DNA from: Phocoena phocoena
Taxonomy: Eukaryota > Chordata > Mammalia > Artiodactyla > Phocoenidae
NCBI RefSeq assembly: GCF_963924675.1
Contig: NC_089235.1
Span: 57,189,520 to 57,253,519, forward strand
Length of the DNA: 64,000 nt
Reading direction: 5' to 3'
Part shown: positions 35,801-47,953 of the stretch, in pieces
Layout of the letters: each line of letters starts with the position of its first letter
How positions within the stretch are numbered: position 1 is the first letter of the stretch
Notes under the pieces: generated by a model
What the model was told of the DNA's origin: nothing
Databases searched by the model: none
The model's input: only the letters and a program-made list of their open reading frames with translations
Program-made: the position numbers and the translations under genes

Positions 35801-36999
35801 TAATTGTTGTTAAGCTTTAAAGAAGAAAGTTCCACCAAGGGGCCAGGGCTCCAATAACCATGTGCCTAGCCTTTTAAATATTTACTTGATTTTTTTACTT
35901 TGAGGATAATAAGTTCCATTAATTTTCAAATAAAATCAGAAATTTGTAGGTGAAAAATGTTCCAATACTCCAGAATGTATTTAATGGCTTTAATTTTAAC
36001 ATGCTTGTGTATAAGAGATAACTGTTACAAAATGAAATAAAATTCTCAGCCCGAGTTTGAGATAGCTTAGCAGTTAAAACTACCTATTAGAAAGGAACAC
36101 AATAAAAATGGTTCCACTGACTTTAGAAATAATCTTGAAAATAGGATAAAAGAAATCACCTTTGAAAGCTGTAAGAAATGTGTTTCCTGCCTGACAGAGT
36201 GGTAACACTGGGTCATTTTGTGTTGGGTCAGTGACAGCATGCTGATTTGTGATCATCGTTGAGTAATAAAAGACAGCATGGCTGAGTTTATCCACACTGA
36301 TTCCGATTTAGAGCTACCAGATGTTTGTTGGCACCTTTTACCACAAGATTTAGTTCATTTAGTCAAAACGATTAGTAGAAAAGCACATGCTAGAGTGAAT
36401 CTACTGTCCTGTAAGCAAAGCTGAGACGGTGATGGGGCAAAACAGCTTATCCACAGCAAGTCAGCGGGAAGTTTTATTCTGTCACCTCTCTTCATTAATC
36501 TGTATACATGACTGCTTGGAGAGACAGTGAGTTGATTAGGTCTGCAGTACCATCAGCATGCAGACACTCATCACTACTTCCCATTTTCATATGACCCAGA
36601 TGGTGTAGCTGCTTGACTGCAATTTTCCTTTATATGTATTTTTAATAGGTTCCTTTTTTAGATATTGACTTTGCACCCTCCTATGGATATTTAAAGCCAA
36701 GCTGAATTAACTTCTCTTTTAGTTACAACTTGAAGTAACCACATATTGAGAAAAGAAAAACCTTGTATATAATAATTTTTTAAATGTATGTTTTCTAATT
36801 ATCTCTGTGCCTAAAAAAGACCTCATGTGTCCAAATTATTAGTTAACTGGTTTCTGTGATGTCCTAAGGGAATATAGTTGACATATATTCTGAGGATACA
36901 GTTGAAGAAATGGAGGCAAAAAAGTCACTTCAAGGAGGAGTCAAAGAAGCGAAATTAAACCATAGACAGGATCTTACTATTAATCTGATCTGATTAACT
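35801..36999. other. unassigned sequence
   Basis: No gene or named repeat supported. The frame at 36295-36080 (71 residues, minus) has no domain. Confidence 0.4.
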
Positions 37000-37085
37000 G
37001 TTTTTACAAGTGAGAAAAACTGAGGAGCATTGAAATTATTTGACTGAGTTTACACATGGAGTGAGTAAATTCCTAGAGTTACTTT
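37000..37085 (-). repeat. MIR fragment, antisense
   Basis: 'gtttttacaagtgagaaaaa', 'ctgaggagcattgaaattat' and 'ttgactgagtttacac' fit the antisense MIR core only. Short and diverged. Confidence 0.4.
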
Positions 37086-38735
37086 TTGCCTCACCTTCTT
37101 GCTCAGAACTTAAGATGGTCTACCCACTTGGGGGACCCTGTGCCTTGAAACATAGTGTCTCAAACCCACTTTGTGTGGGAAGCCCATTGCCTTCTCCATA
37201 AAGTGTGCAAATTCCCAAAGGTAGGACCACCCTCTGGTGCGTGTGCGTCTCCAGGCAAACAGTTTTTGTGTGACCTCTGTTCATGTAAGCAGTTTGATTT
37301 AAAATAGATTACAAAATTCATGGGCCTATCTGAAGTATAGTGATTTATTGATGAAGGTTTGGAATAACTGAGTAGAGAAGAGAAACTTCCATGGCTGTGT
37401 ATTGTCGAATCAGTGCACATGAAGATTCTTTTATAATGTTCAGGCATCAGTGTCTATTCATATGAGTCCAAGAAACAGGTTTTTATTGTTAAATGCACCC
37501 TTTCTGGTTAACAATTTATTCCAGTGTAAAAAAAAGCAATGATCTTACAACTCACAATGCCAAGACTCTTTAAAACCTATCTGTATGGAAACAAGGTAGA
37601 TATTTTTGCTTCTGCAGTTCCCTAGTACCATTTATTTAAAGGCAGTTACATCATTACTTACAGTGCTGCATCAACCAGCATGCTGCCTATGAAGGCTGAT
37701 TTCTACCGACTGACTCTCTCAAAGGTGGTGAACTGTGCTTGACTGAAGATGACCGCAAATGCAAAGGAATGTGGATATTGTGTTCTGGTCATGTTAAAAT
37801 ACTATTCTAACGTTCATGCATAAACGTAGGATGACACGTCATGTAGCCGTGATTTCTCTTAAAATCTTTAGGCTCTAATTGTTGTTTCTAGAATTTAACC
37901 TTTTTTAATGTTGATGGCATACTAACCTTCCGTATGCCATGACAAGAAGAAAGGTTAGGCAACCAGCCAATGGATAGAACAAGAATAGTTGTCAATTGTA
38001 GAAAAGAGAGAGCATTGATTGGAATAGTCCATTGACATTGTGGAGCTCTCGTGGGAGGTAGGTGTGGGCACCCCTGGACTACAGCCTGAGATATGGTGTG
38101 GAGTACGTAAATGGGGGAGGTGAGCATCCTGGGTACTGGCTGTGTGGGGTGAGGCTAAGGGATGCCTGCCACCACTCTTTCAACTTTGGAGTATGTAGAC
38201 TGGAGTTGCCACTGTAATTAGAATACTGACACGTGCAGAGCTCCAACCCAAAGGTCACCATTGGACCACTGGTAGTCCCTGCTCTGAATTTTTTCTATCT
38301 AATGAATAAGATACTCAAAATATCACATAAGCACCATTCCGGTGGCCCACTCTTACACAATCTCATGAAAGACATCTTCTACTGGCTAAGAGGAAATATC
38401 TAGACTATTCTAATCTCACTAGACTATTCCCCAAAACTGGGTCCACACTCCTGAAATGGAGAGCTAGGACTCAAAATACTACAGGACTTCGTAAGTTTTG
38501 ACAAAGGTGTGGTAAAACATACTGGGCCCCTCTGAAGCATGGAGTCCAAGGTGATGGTCCCACTTGCTAGGACAATTATCTAAGGACAGTACTACCCATG
38601 GGTTTACATTCATCCTAGCTACCTCTGTCTTTGGCTTAAAATGTCTTCTGTTGCTGAATGTTTGATCCCCATCCCTATTTTGTTTCTGGCTGTTGTTTGT
38701 TTGACTTAATTCCACTTTAGCATTGGCCCAAATAC
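37086..38735. other. unassigned block, somewhat GC-richer
   Basis: Base composition is less AT-biased than the flanks, and several overlapping minus-strand open frames (60-95 residues, between 37160 and 38715) occur. None has a recognisable domain, a shared frame over more than 300 bp, or splice context. A decayed endogenous retrovirus interior or a processed pseudogene are possible, but neither can be shown from the text. Confidence 0.4.
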
Positions 38736-38739
38736 ATTA

Positions 38740-39200
38740 CTTCATGTATTAAATATTTATTTCACACCTTATATTTGTCACTAATAATTATAGACCCGGG
38801 GGAAAGAGCAAATATCAAAACAAGCAAAACGCCCTCACCTTATAAAACAAAACTCCCTCCCACTTACATCCCGGTGGGAGAGGCATGTAACAAGATAAAT
38901 AAATAAAATGCATAGTATACTAGCTATAAATAAAAGCTCTTTATAAGAGAAAAAATAGAGAATCGTGGGCTGAGATGTTCTGGGGGTGAGGGAAATACAA
39001 TTTAAGAAGGACAGCCAGAAAGGACCTGGCTGAGAAGGTGATACTGCAGTAAAGACTGAAGGGAAAGGGAGGAAACCATGCAGATATCTGGAGGAAAAGC
39101 AAGTTCACAGGCCCCCAGGCAAAGATATGTTTGCCGTATTTAGGGACAGTGAGGAAGCCAAGCTGATGGAACAGTATGAGCGGAGGAGTCATAGAGGGTG
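38740..39200 (+). repeat. ancient interspersed repeat, family not named (second copy)
   Basis: 'caaaacgccctcaccttata', 'gataaataaataaaatgcat', 'ggctgagaaggtgatactgc' and 'accatgcagatatctggagg' follow the same old repeat type as at 6905-7600 ('ccctgccctcatggagctta', 'agccatgcggatatctggg'). A further piece, 'gaagatcctctggctgctga', at 40265-40380 may be its continuation. Confidence 0.45.
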
Positions 39201-40264
39201 AAGCCTGAGCAGTCTGCTTCATGGGGGTGCAACCTGTGTAGTTACATAGGACCCCATGCTCCCAAGAGCCTCATACTGAGTTTGATGCTTTGCTGTTGCC
39301 ATCTTGAAATGTTTACCAGTTTTGTTGTTGAACTTGTGTTTTTTAAGTGAAGACTGATGGGGAAATGGAACATGCATGTGGGCAGAAGTGATATAATATG
39401 CGAGTCCACAGTTTTTTGCAATCACATTCACGTAGTACAGGAGTCACAATACCTCATGAACACAGGATACCAGTGGACTAAGGAATAGGCTTTCAGCGAG
39501 ACTCAAAGCAAATGTAAGGTAGGAGTGAAATATCTATGATTTAATGAGTGGGGCACTGACAGTCTTGAAAAACCCAACTTTCTTCTTAAACTAGAACTTG
39601 CTTTGAATGCAGAAATAAGATGGCTGTGTAATAAAACACACAAGCAACCATACAACTCTATCATATCTTTCTTACTCATTTTATTTCCCTGTATTAGCCA
39701 ACTACTTCCATGGCAGTGATGACAGAAAGAAAAAACTGGGCAATCGCTAGCTCTGTTTCTTTGTCTTTCCTTATTCATCAGTGAACTGAAGGTAGAGAAT
39801 ACTAGTAAAATGGGAGCATATCAAGAAGTGAAATAAACCATTGAATTAGTTTTCTAAAGTGTTTCCACTGTTCTGGAAGAATAAAATATATAGACATGAA
39901 CAAGTTATAAAATATATATTGTTTAATTTCAGTGTTTCTGTATATGACTTAAATGCTCTTATGTTTGCATTAAAACTAGCATTCACAGTATTAAGATGGA
40001 CAGTAAATCTTATGCAATAATTAAAAATTTAATTATTGTTTACTTAGAATGACAAAAGCATGACAAGTTGAGAGACTGATGAAGGAAGAAAGAGAAAAGC
40101 TTTATATTTAGCTGTCTTTAATAACACCTTTTTCGGATTTAGAATAAGTGTGTATGCATATCTTTAGTTTGTACTGGGCCTCATAAATGAGTAGGTGACC
40201 TTGCTGAAAAGTTAGAATTTTCAGGCCACGTGGAATTTTTTTCTGTAATGGCATTAAATTTCAC
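39201..40264. other. unassigned sequence
   Basis: No gene supported. Minus-strand frames at 39431-39219 and 39778-39503 have no domain. Confidence 0.4.
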
Positions 40265-40429
40265 TTTTATTCTAAGATCAATAATAAACATTAGAGCTTT
40301 GAGAGAAGAAACGACATAATCTGTCTTATGTTTTGAGAAGATCCTCTGGCTGCTGAGTTTTGACTATCCATGTTTCAGAGATAACCAGTAGGTTGCTTCC
40401 GCAAATAATGGCGTGGTAAACATACCTGC

Positions 40430-41440
40430 TTGCTGTTCACGCCCTCCAGCAGTGCATGAGAAGTCCTTCAAATTCACACTCCTAACCCCGTCCATCACCC
40501 ACCTTGTTGTGTTACATTTCTAATATGTAAAAAGAGACAGCTCATTATTTTTTGTTTTTACATTTGTATTTATCTAAACACTAATGGTTTTCAGCACCTT
40601 TTGGTATATGTGTTAGCTTCCTGCGTTTTCTCTTCTATAAATTATCTGTCATAACGTTTGCGCATGTTCTTTTCTATCAGGATTATTTTGTCATTGCCAT
40701 TTTTATGAATTTGTAGTTCTTCTATCTTCTAGACTAACACATTGGCAATGTTGAGATAGAAAATACCTTCCCCATTCTGTTTTCCATTGACTTTGTCCCG
40801 GGTGTCTATTGCATAGAAATTCATAACTTTGCTGTAACCAAGCACAGATAGTGCCTTTGCCTTGATGTGTTCTTTTCAGGTTTTCATATGAAATCTTTCC
40901 CCATCCCCACATCACAAAAAGTATTATTCTATATTTTTCTTAGCTTTATAATATTTCCTCTAATGTTTGTTTATTTAATCTATGTAAAATTTAACTAGTC
41001 ATCTCTTGGTAGCCATAGAGGATTAGTTCGAAGATACCCAAGCCCTTATATAAGATGATATTTTAGGGAAGAATTCATATTTATTTTTCTCCATATTGTA
41101 TGTCATTTATTCTATACCATTCCTAAAGTTTTCCCTTTGTTTTGTGTTTTATTATATATCAGGTTTCTGAAATTTTATGGATTAGCTTTTTAGCTCTGTA
41201 ATCATTTTTCACAGTTCAACTGGGTTTTTTGGCTCTCATTCCATATTTATAATAATTTGTTCCATATCTCAATATGTCATAGAGCATAATTTTCATCTTT
41301 ATCCAACTTTTTTAGATTGACATGGCTATTTTAGAGTCTTAAATTCTCCATATAAACTTTAAAGTGAGTTTATAGAATTTCTTAAATTACAAAATTAATT
41401 ACTCTCGCTTTGCTTATCTTTCATAATCTTAAGTCTTCAA
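40430..41440 (-). mobile_element. LINE-1 ORF2/3' region, antisense, strongly decayed
   Basis: 'tcagcaccttttggtatatg', 'ataaattatctgtcataac', 'gaaatctttccccatcccca' and 'ttagattgacatggctattt' follow antisense L1M text in order. No open frame of ORF2 survives. It is interrupted at about 40995-41065 by a short pogo-type relic. Confidence 0.58.
40995..41065. mobile_element. Tigger-type DNA transposon relic nested in LINE-1
   Basis: 'agtcatctcttggtagccat', 'gaggattagttcgaagatac' and 'aagcccttatataagatg' match the terminal region of pogo-like Tigger relics ('ggtatccgtgggggattggt', 'aagtcccttatataaaatgg'). Only one end is visible. Confidence 0.5.
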
Positions 41441-41474
41441 AAAAATATTGATTAGTTATTTTGTAAAACGTACC

Positions 41475-42480
41475 TCAGTTGGGTTTGTCCAATGTTTTCT
41501 CATAATTGGCATTAGTTTCTGCATTTTTGGCAAAAATACCAAATAGATGATGCTGTCTTTTCAGTGCATTGTACTAACAGGTTATGATATTGAGTCTTCT
41601 TATTACTGGTGATGTATACCTTGATCATTTGGTTAAGCTATTGTCTGCCAAATTTCTCCACTATAAATTCATTATCTTTCTCTTTGTAATTGATACTTAG
41701 TATCTTATGGGAGATACTTTTGTTACCGAACCAAACTGGGGCCCACTAGCCCACGTGCAACAAAGCCAATCTACTGGAACCAGGTTGTGGTGAAGAAAAG
41801 TACAACACTTATTGCAGGATGCCAAGCAAGCAGTTCAGGATGGCTAGTACTCAAAAAGCCCCAACTCTCTGATGGGTTTCTGCAAAGCATTTTTAAAGGC
41901 AAAGTGAGGGAAGAGGAGTCCAAAAGTATATGATCAGATCATGCACAATTCTCTGATTGGTTGATGGTGCGGTAACAGTGCAGTGTCACAGGGGTTAACA
42001 TTATCAATCCTTAGGCTCCAGTATGTCTGGGGCCTATGTGCTCATGATCATCAAGTAGTTAATTTCTTCCATTTGATGGCGGCTTTAGCATCTGTAAACC
42101 AACTCAGGAAATGTGCATCAGATTATATTATCTAAGTACTTCAGAGAGGAGCTAAAGCAGAGGATATGGGGGAGGGGTCTGTTTCGGGAAAGTCCCAAGA
42201 GTCCAGCTCTACAGTCCAGTTACACTTTGAGACTATACAATTGTTCTTTCTCCTCATACTTCCAGCCAGTAATTTTAGCATCCAGTGATGGATCTTGTCA
42301 ACATTTATTACTGTGAAGCTTGCTTAATCATGATAATTTTCTGTTCTTGCTGATTATTTCATTGTTACATAAGATGTTAACACACAAGAAAGCGGGGTAA
42401 GGAATATAAGAAAATTCTTGGTATTATTTTCGTAGCTTTTCCATAAGCCTAAATATACTTAAAAGATAAAACAAATATAA
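41475..42480 (-). mobile_element. LINE-1 (L1M) 3'UTR, antisense, host of a solo LTR
   Basis: 'gttttctcataattggcatt', 'ttaagctattgtctgccaaa' and 'tatcttatgggagatacttt' run up to 41720. The same element resumes at 42225 with 'ctttgagactatacaattgt', 'gccagtaattttagcatcca' and 'gtgatggatcttg'. The two halves join as consecutive consensus text once the LTR is removed. Confidence 0.72.
41721..42224 (-). mobile_element. solo LTR of an endogenous retrovirus
   Basis: A 504-bp unit that starts tgttaccgaacc and ends ccagttaca, so both ends have the TG...CA form of an LTR. It is flanked by a 4-bp duplication, cttt (41717-41720 and 42225-42228). It splits an L1M copy precisely. On the minus strand a degenerate polyadenylation-like motif (aataag) near 41810 supports that orientation. 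No gag, pol or env sequence adjoins it, so the internal region was lost by LTR-LTR recombination. No coding capacity. Confidence 0.82.
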
Positions 42481-43989
42481 AATAAGAGAAACTAAAATTT
42501 TACTTGGGTTTATATTTAGGCTAACTGTTAGTTAATTTGAGGGAAATTAACATAACTGTCAACTAACACCTTATACTTTCGGTTGTTCCATCCGATAGCA
42601 TAATCCTACCATCTTTTATAAGTGAACAGTTTTGTGGACATGAAAATGATGAAATTTTTCCAATGCTATTTCTATGTCAAAACAGGTGCAAATTTAAGTT
42701 TGATAATTTAATTTAGCAATGTGGAGATTATTGGTGTCCTTCCTAAGGAAAGTTTCAGTGGAATGATAAGGTTGAAGCCTAATAAGAACATGTTCAATAG
42801 AGAATAGTGAGAAAGGAATTGGAAACAATACACACACACAATTATTTCAAGAAAGTTTTGTGTAAAGGAAAAGAGATTTCAGATCAGTAGCTGGTAAGAT
42901 AAATGGAATTAAGATGTTTCTTTCTCTGTATCTTTTTCTTTTTTTATATTACAAAAGAAATATAGCACAGTTCTATACCTGATAGTAATCATCCAGGAGA
43001 GAGGGAAAGTTTGATATGGATATAAAGGGCAGAAATAATTGGAGCAATTTCTTCAATAGTATCCAATACAAAAGTGGGAACTTGGTTAACTAAAAGAAGG
43101 AGAGACTGGTCCGTATTGTTGAGGGTTTTATTTAAGCCATGTTCTATTATCCTAGTGCAGGCAACACTAAACAGAAAGCTGGATTTGGCAGTTTTGTGTT
43201 TGTTTGCTTGTTTAAAGAGCATAATAAATAAGGATCCAAATTCTTGAGGGTAAATACCAGTAAATAATTATAATGGTTTATTACAAAATTTAAGCTTGGA
43301 GGATGAGATGTGAGAACATAAGGTTGGGGACAGTAAAAAAAAAAAAAAAAATGGTGAGATCAGTGTGTTATAAATTTCTTTGAAGTCAAAGGTTTATGAC
43401 AATTGAAGTATTAGAAGGAGGGAGATTTTCATGTCTTTGAGTTTTATTTATAGGGTATTATTTCTCCAATTATATGAACTAAGCTTTTGCCTAGGAATGT
43501 AGAATCAATTATAATTAATTCTAGTTTAAAATAATTCTTTTCAAGGTGTAACACTCATATTTCTTCTACAAAATCAAGCTTTGTAGAAGGTATGAGATAG
43601 ATGATAGAAAGATAGGTAGGTGGGAGGTACATAGATAGTTAGATACATGGGATTTTTAGATAACATGTATCACACAGGAGATCATCTATGCCTAAAATAT
43701 GATAGGAAAAATAAATATAAAAGTTTCTTATAACTTTCAACATATCTATCTCAGTTTATTGTGGTTTTCTATTATGGAAGTTAATGTGCTTTATGTCATT
43801 ACAAACAATAACTTTTACTTGACCAAGTTTTTTTCCAATGTATTCTACAACAGAACTAATATTTGATGAACACACACACACACACACCTTGGAAGATATA
43901 ATTGTTCAGGCGTAAATGTATCTGGAAATCATTCTGAAATATCTGTTTTTATTGTTTGCTTACATAATATTTTCATATCTTGGGCATTG
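42481..43989. other. unassigned AT-rich sequence with small simple repeats
   Basis: No gene supported. Contains an A-run at 43335-43351, a loose gata/ggta tract at about 43595-43650 and (CA)n at 43868-43887. Confidence 0.45.
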
Positions 43990-44490
43990 ATATTACTGCC
44001 TTGCAGTCCGTTTATATACTTAACTATCTCTCCAGGCCACTATCATTCTTTTTTTTTTTTTTTTTTTTTTGCGGTACGCGGGCCTCTCACCGCTGTGGCC
44101 TCTCCCGTTGCGGAGCACAGGCTCTGTTTGCGCAGGCCCAGCGGCCATGGCCCACAGGCCCAGCCGCTCCGCGGCACGCGGGATCTTCCCGGACTGGGGC
44201 ACGAACCCGCGTCCCCTGCATCGGCAGGCGGACTCTCAACCACTGCGCCACCAGGGAAGCCCCACTATCATTCTTATACACGGCATAGACAGTATCTTAA
44301 TATTTATGGTTCCAGCATTATGCCAGTGCTGGGCACATGGGAGGTACTGCATATTTATTTGCTGGATAAATAAATACATGAATAACATGAGTCAATAAAA
44401 AGAGTGAAGCCAAGAAAACTCCTGAAGAAATACCCTAAAAATAATATGAAGTATCTTATGCTTGTAAAGCACTAACGTATGATGAACTAA
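43990..44490. repeat. copy A of an old local duplication
   Basis: With the SINE at 44051-44262 removed, this aligns to 45251-45560. Shared landmarks include tattactgc, 'atttgctggat(a/g)aataaat', 'ctaaaaataatatgaagt' / 'ctaaaaataatataaagt' with 'cttgtaaa' / 'tttgtaaa' following, and a terminal gtatgatgaa. Part resembles an L2/MIR 3' tail, but the similarity extends past it. Confidence 0.55.
44051..44262 (-). mobile_element. CHR-type SINE, short form, antisense
   Basis: T-run, then gcggtacgcgggcc, through to the head complement ccagggaagccc. A perfect 13-bp TSD, cactatcattctt, lies at 44038-44050 and 44263-44275. It is well preserved and so relatively young. The several open frames across it on both strands are SINE read-through. 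Confidence 0.96.
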
Positions 44491-44767
44491 TGAGTGTTTT
44501 TTACCTTATTAAATTAATTAGCTTTATTAAAGCTACAGGTAATACAGTTTTACTGTAGTCTTCATGAACTCTGCCAGTTTTTTTCATTATTTGGTGAAGT
44601 ATCAAATTAGCAATTAGAGATCTCTGCTAACAACTTGAATAAAAACAAAGGGATTTGCTCTACAAAGTTTGTAACAATAACCAGTGATGTTTAAACAGTG
44701 TATCAAATCCTGCTGTAATAATGGAGTCATTTTTGGTCTCTATTAGTCCATGCCCTACTTAAATTCT

Positions 44768-44930
44768 TTTTTTTTTAACATCTTTATTGGAGTATAATTG
44801 CTTTACAATGGTGTGCTGGTTTCTGCCTTATAAAAAAGTAAATCAGCTATACATATACATAAATCCCCATATCTCCTCCCTCTTGCGTCTCCCTCCCACC
44901 CTCCCTATCCCACCCCTCTAGGTGGTCACA
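44768..44930 (-). mobile_element. young 5'-truncated LINE-1 3' end, antisense, perfect TSD
   Basis: T-run then 'taacatctttattggagtat', 'aattgctttacaatggtgtg' and 'cctccctcttgcgtctccct': the L1 3' end of the recent cetacean/artiodactyl type. A perfect 14-bp TSD, cctacttaaattct, lies at 44754-44767 and 44931-44944. Only about 163 bp was copied. Confidence 0.94.
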
Positions 44931-45102
44931 CCTACTTAAATTCTAATGTGAGATAGTTTGTTTTAAAGTTAACCCTGTTACTCTGAAATCCTAGCATCCT
45001 GTCTCATGATACTAAAGATTTGTTTTTCTAAAAATAGGCCAGAAAATCATTCAAAAGTGTATACCAAGAAAAAGTTAGGTGCCTATATGTGCCTATATAG
45101 GA

Positions 45103-45107
<5 letters not shown>

Positions 45108-45154
<47 letters not shown>
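45108..45154. repeat. (TA)n microsatellite
   Basis: About 45 bp of pure alternating at, ending in atacacc. Probably length-variable. Confidence 0.95.
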
Positions 45155-45158
<4 letters not shown>

Positions 45159-45250
45159 CACATATATACAGTTTAGGGATAATTTTCTCAAAACTTTATT
45201 CTGCTTTTATTTTGAGCCCACGTAACAATATTTACTGATCTTTATAGTTG

Positions 45251-45560
45251 TTATTACTGCTTGGAATTTTACCTATCCACTGATATTTCTCCCCTTGCCC
45301 TTCCCACACTTACTAATGGTATGGACTGCATCTTGTTACTTTTTTGTAACCTCAACATTTAGACCTGTATTGGACATATGGTAGGAACTAAATATGTATT
45401 TGCTGGATGAATAAATTAATGTATGACATGCATGCATAGAAGAGGGACCCCCAGAAATAGCTTGTGCAAAAATTCTAAAAATAATATAAAGTGTCTTATA
45501 TTTGTAAAATATTTTTTAGTATTTTAGGTATGATGAAAAGGTATGATGAAATGATGAACC
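45251..45560. repeat. copy B of an old local duplication
   Basis: Partner of 43990-44490 and lacking the SINE, so the duplication predates that insertion. Its core 'aggaactaaatatgtatttg' resembles an L2/MIR tail. Similarity is moderate, so two independent insertions of one dispersed repeat remain possible. Confidence 0.55.
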
Positions 45561-46695
45561 CATGGCTTGTCTTTTCCCTATAGTTTGTTTTTCTCAGTGA
45601 AAGGAAAACAAACAACTTTATGGTTTATTTTAAAAAGATCATTAGTATGGGAATTAAAAGGGGATAAAAGCTGGTTTAATGGAAAGAGAAGAAAGAATGC
45701 AAAGCAGAACACTGAGGAGGAATTTTTAAAAAATCTTTCTTCAGTACTATCTTGAAGTGTAGGAAAACCAAATTCCATGATGAAGGATGGAATATGACAT
45801 ACATTTTCTTTTTCTTTCGTATGTTCAAGTGTTCCTATCATTAGACATAAAAATTAAAGGGCTTGGTGGATAGAGCAACCAACCAAAATAACTTCTTTGA
45901 ACAAAGGATCATTTAGGAGTATGAAATTGGAAAAAGAAGCATCAGAAGAAGATTTAAGAAACCTGGGGGAAGGAAAATAAGTGTTGTTTGTTTGTTTTTT
46001 TTAAATAACCAAAAGCAGCTTCTGTTTAAAGTGACTGTCAAGGGAACTTTCTTCTTCCAACCACTCCTATGGAGCCACCTGCCACATGGCTCACTAAGGA
46101 GCAGCTGTCCACATGGGAAAGGACTGCTTGATTAGGTATAGATTTTTTATTATGTTAATTAAATCAATTTTCCTGTTCCCTAGCTCTCTTGTGAAATTCA
46201 CTCCTGACAAAATAATAGAGGTGGAATTAAACGTAAGGTGTAGTTTTTATAGGTCTTTCTGAAATAATACTACAGATCAGTGAGCATTTCTATTTTGTGT
46301 ACTGTCAAAGTGAGACCTGATTCTGAGAAGCAATGCATTATACAAATTATTTTCAATCTTTGATTGTTTTCATCGCCCTTTTTTTTTTTTTAACCAGTGA
46401 TTATGGTAGGGGATGGATAAGGGCTGTGGTAGAGGTGTGGTTAACAAAGGCTGTGATAGAGGTATAGTTTAGGGCAAAGAAAGGAAGCTACATCAGAAAG
46501 GGAGAATTATTGTAGGAATGTTAGATCAAATTATTAAGACTAAAGAACAACGTTAACACCATATACCACTGTAAAAAATACAGCTGATGTAGGTATTCTT
46601 ATAGAGAAAAGAATGTCAGCATAAAATCATTCTTTTACTAGTCATTTCAACTTAATCAGACAATTTTGACTTACTTATTAAAAGTAACTTGTATT
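45561..46695. other. unassigned AT-rich sequence
   Basis: No gene supported. Overlapping short frames on both strands at 45567-45841 share no domain. Contains a T-run near 46380. Confidence 0.4.
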
Positions 46696-46699
46696 CTGC

Positions 46700-46850
46700 C
46701 TCAGAATCTTTGTGTTTAATGCTCCATCTTTCTGGAAATTTCTTCCTCTGGATTTAGGTATGTAATCATTACTTCATTCAGATCTCTGCTCAACCCTCAC
46801 TTGTCAGAAGAAGACTTACCTAACCACTCAAAACACTTTGAAAAATGCAT
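46700..46850 (+). repeat. L2 fragment, sense
   Basis: 'ctggaaatttcttcctctgg', 'cattcagatctctgctcaac', 'cacttgtcagaagaagact' and 'acctaaccactcaaaac' follow L2 text ('gctcttcctctgg', 'ttcaggtctcagctcaaatg', 'ccttccctgaccacc'). Confidence 0.6.
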
Positions 46851-47344
46851 TGTAAACTATAGATTGCCGAAATATCAATGGCAAAGTCCACAACTTCTAT
46901 TGGTTTGGTGTTGCAAATAATACTGTAAAAGACTGTTCTGATCTCAAATCCCTTCTTTTTTAGATACGTAACTCAAGATACACTTTTCTCTCTGAATACT
47001 TAAAAGTTTTCATACTGGATTTAAACATATTACTATTTTGTTTTTAAATTACTTGACCATAACTATGGTAAATTATATAATTTTCAGTTTCATGAGTCCT
47101 TAACATGTTACTTTTATACAATTTTTGACTGCCCCATTTATATTCATCAGCAACAGCTATTTGTGTTATCACTGTTATTTTTATTCTTCATCTAGGCGTC
47201 ATTTAAATTTATTTTATTTGACTTTGACATAAAGAATGGGCTCAAATAACTAAAAATTATGATTGTGGTATATGTGCATATATTATATACACATATATTG
47301 AAGTATGTGCATATATATCATATATAGCACATGCTATGCAAATA
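46851..47344. other. unassigned AT-rich sequence with a ta/tg-rich run
   Basis: No gene seen. A ta- and tg-rich stretch with partial self-complementarity lies at 47266-47340. Confidence 0.4.
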
Positions 47345-47780
47345 GTCAATAAAAATCTTTTATAGGAATAGAATAGAGTTTTATTTGAGGCAAACTGTGA
47401 ACTATAGCCTGGGAGTGCAGTCTTCACCAAGGAAAGAAGTGCTCTGAAAAAGCATGGTTTTCAGCACAGTTTTATATCTTGTCAGAACAAAGAACAAATA
47501 TGACAGGGGTGCATTCTTTCAAGCTTTCCAAAGAAAGACAGATTAGCATGTACAAAGCTAGTCAGCATGACCTTGGTGTCTGGGAAGGGAACCTTATCTT
47601 CCGAGGAATACTAGCATTAGTATCATAGAAAGGACCGGGGGGCATTTATCGCTACCTTCAAAGGGGACGTAATTTACTTCTGGGTAATGCATCATTTTCC
47701 TAATGTTTAAAGCAGACGTACAATGCATGATAAAAAGGCCATAAGACAGGTTGTTCTAGTTAACATAAATTTCAATCCAA
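47345..47780 (-). repeat. candidate LTR-type repeat, uncertain
   Basis: 'gttttatttgaggcaaactg', 'gaactatagcctgggagtgc' and 'ggaaccttatcttccgagga' resemble an artiodactyl LTR that I only partly remember, and the minus strand would place an AATAAA-like signal near 47383. I could not find TG...CA ends or a TSD, so this remains tentative. It has more G+C than its flanks. Confidence 0.32.
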
Positions 47781-47878
47781 ATGATGTATAAGCCATACCT
47801 CAATATGTGAAATTTTCTTTTATCACATATATACTATTGAATGCATTTACTACAACATTTTTTAAATATAGTGAATAT

Positions 47879-47953
47879 CTATCTACCCATCTACCTACCT
47901 ATTATCTATGTACCTATCTTTCTATCCATCCATCCATCCATCCGTCTATCTAG
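47879..47953. repeat. (CTAT/CCAT)n tetranucleotide tract
   Basis: Imperfect tatc/tacc units grading into pure ccat units (about 47922-47942). Confidence 0.85.
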
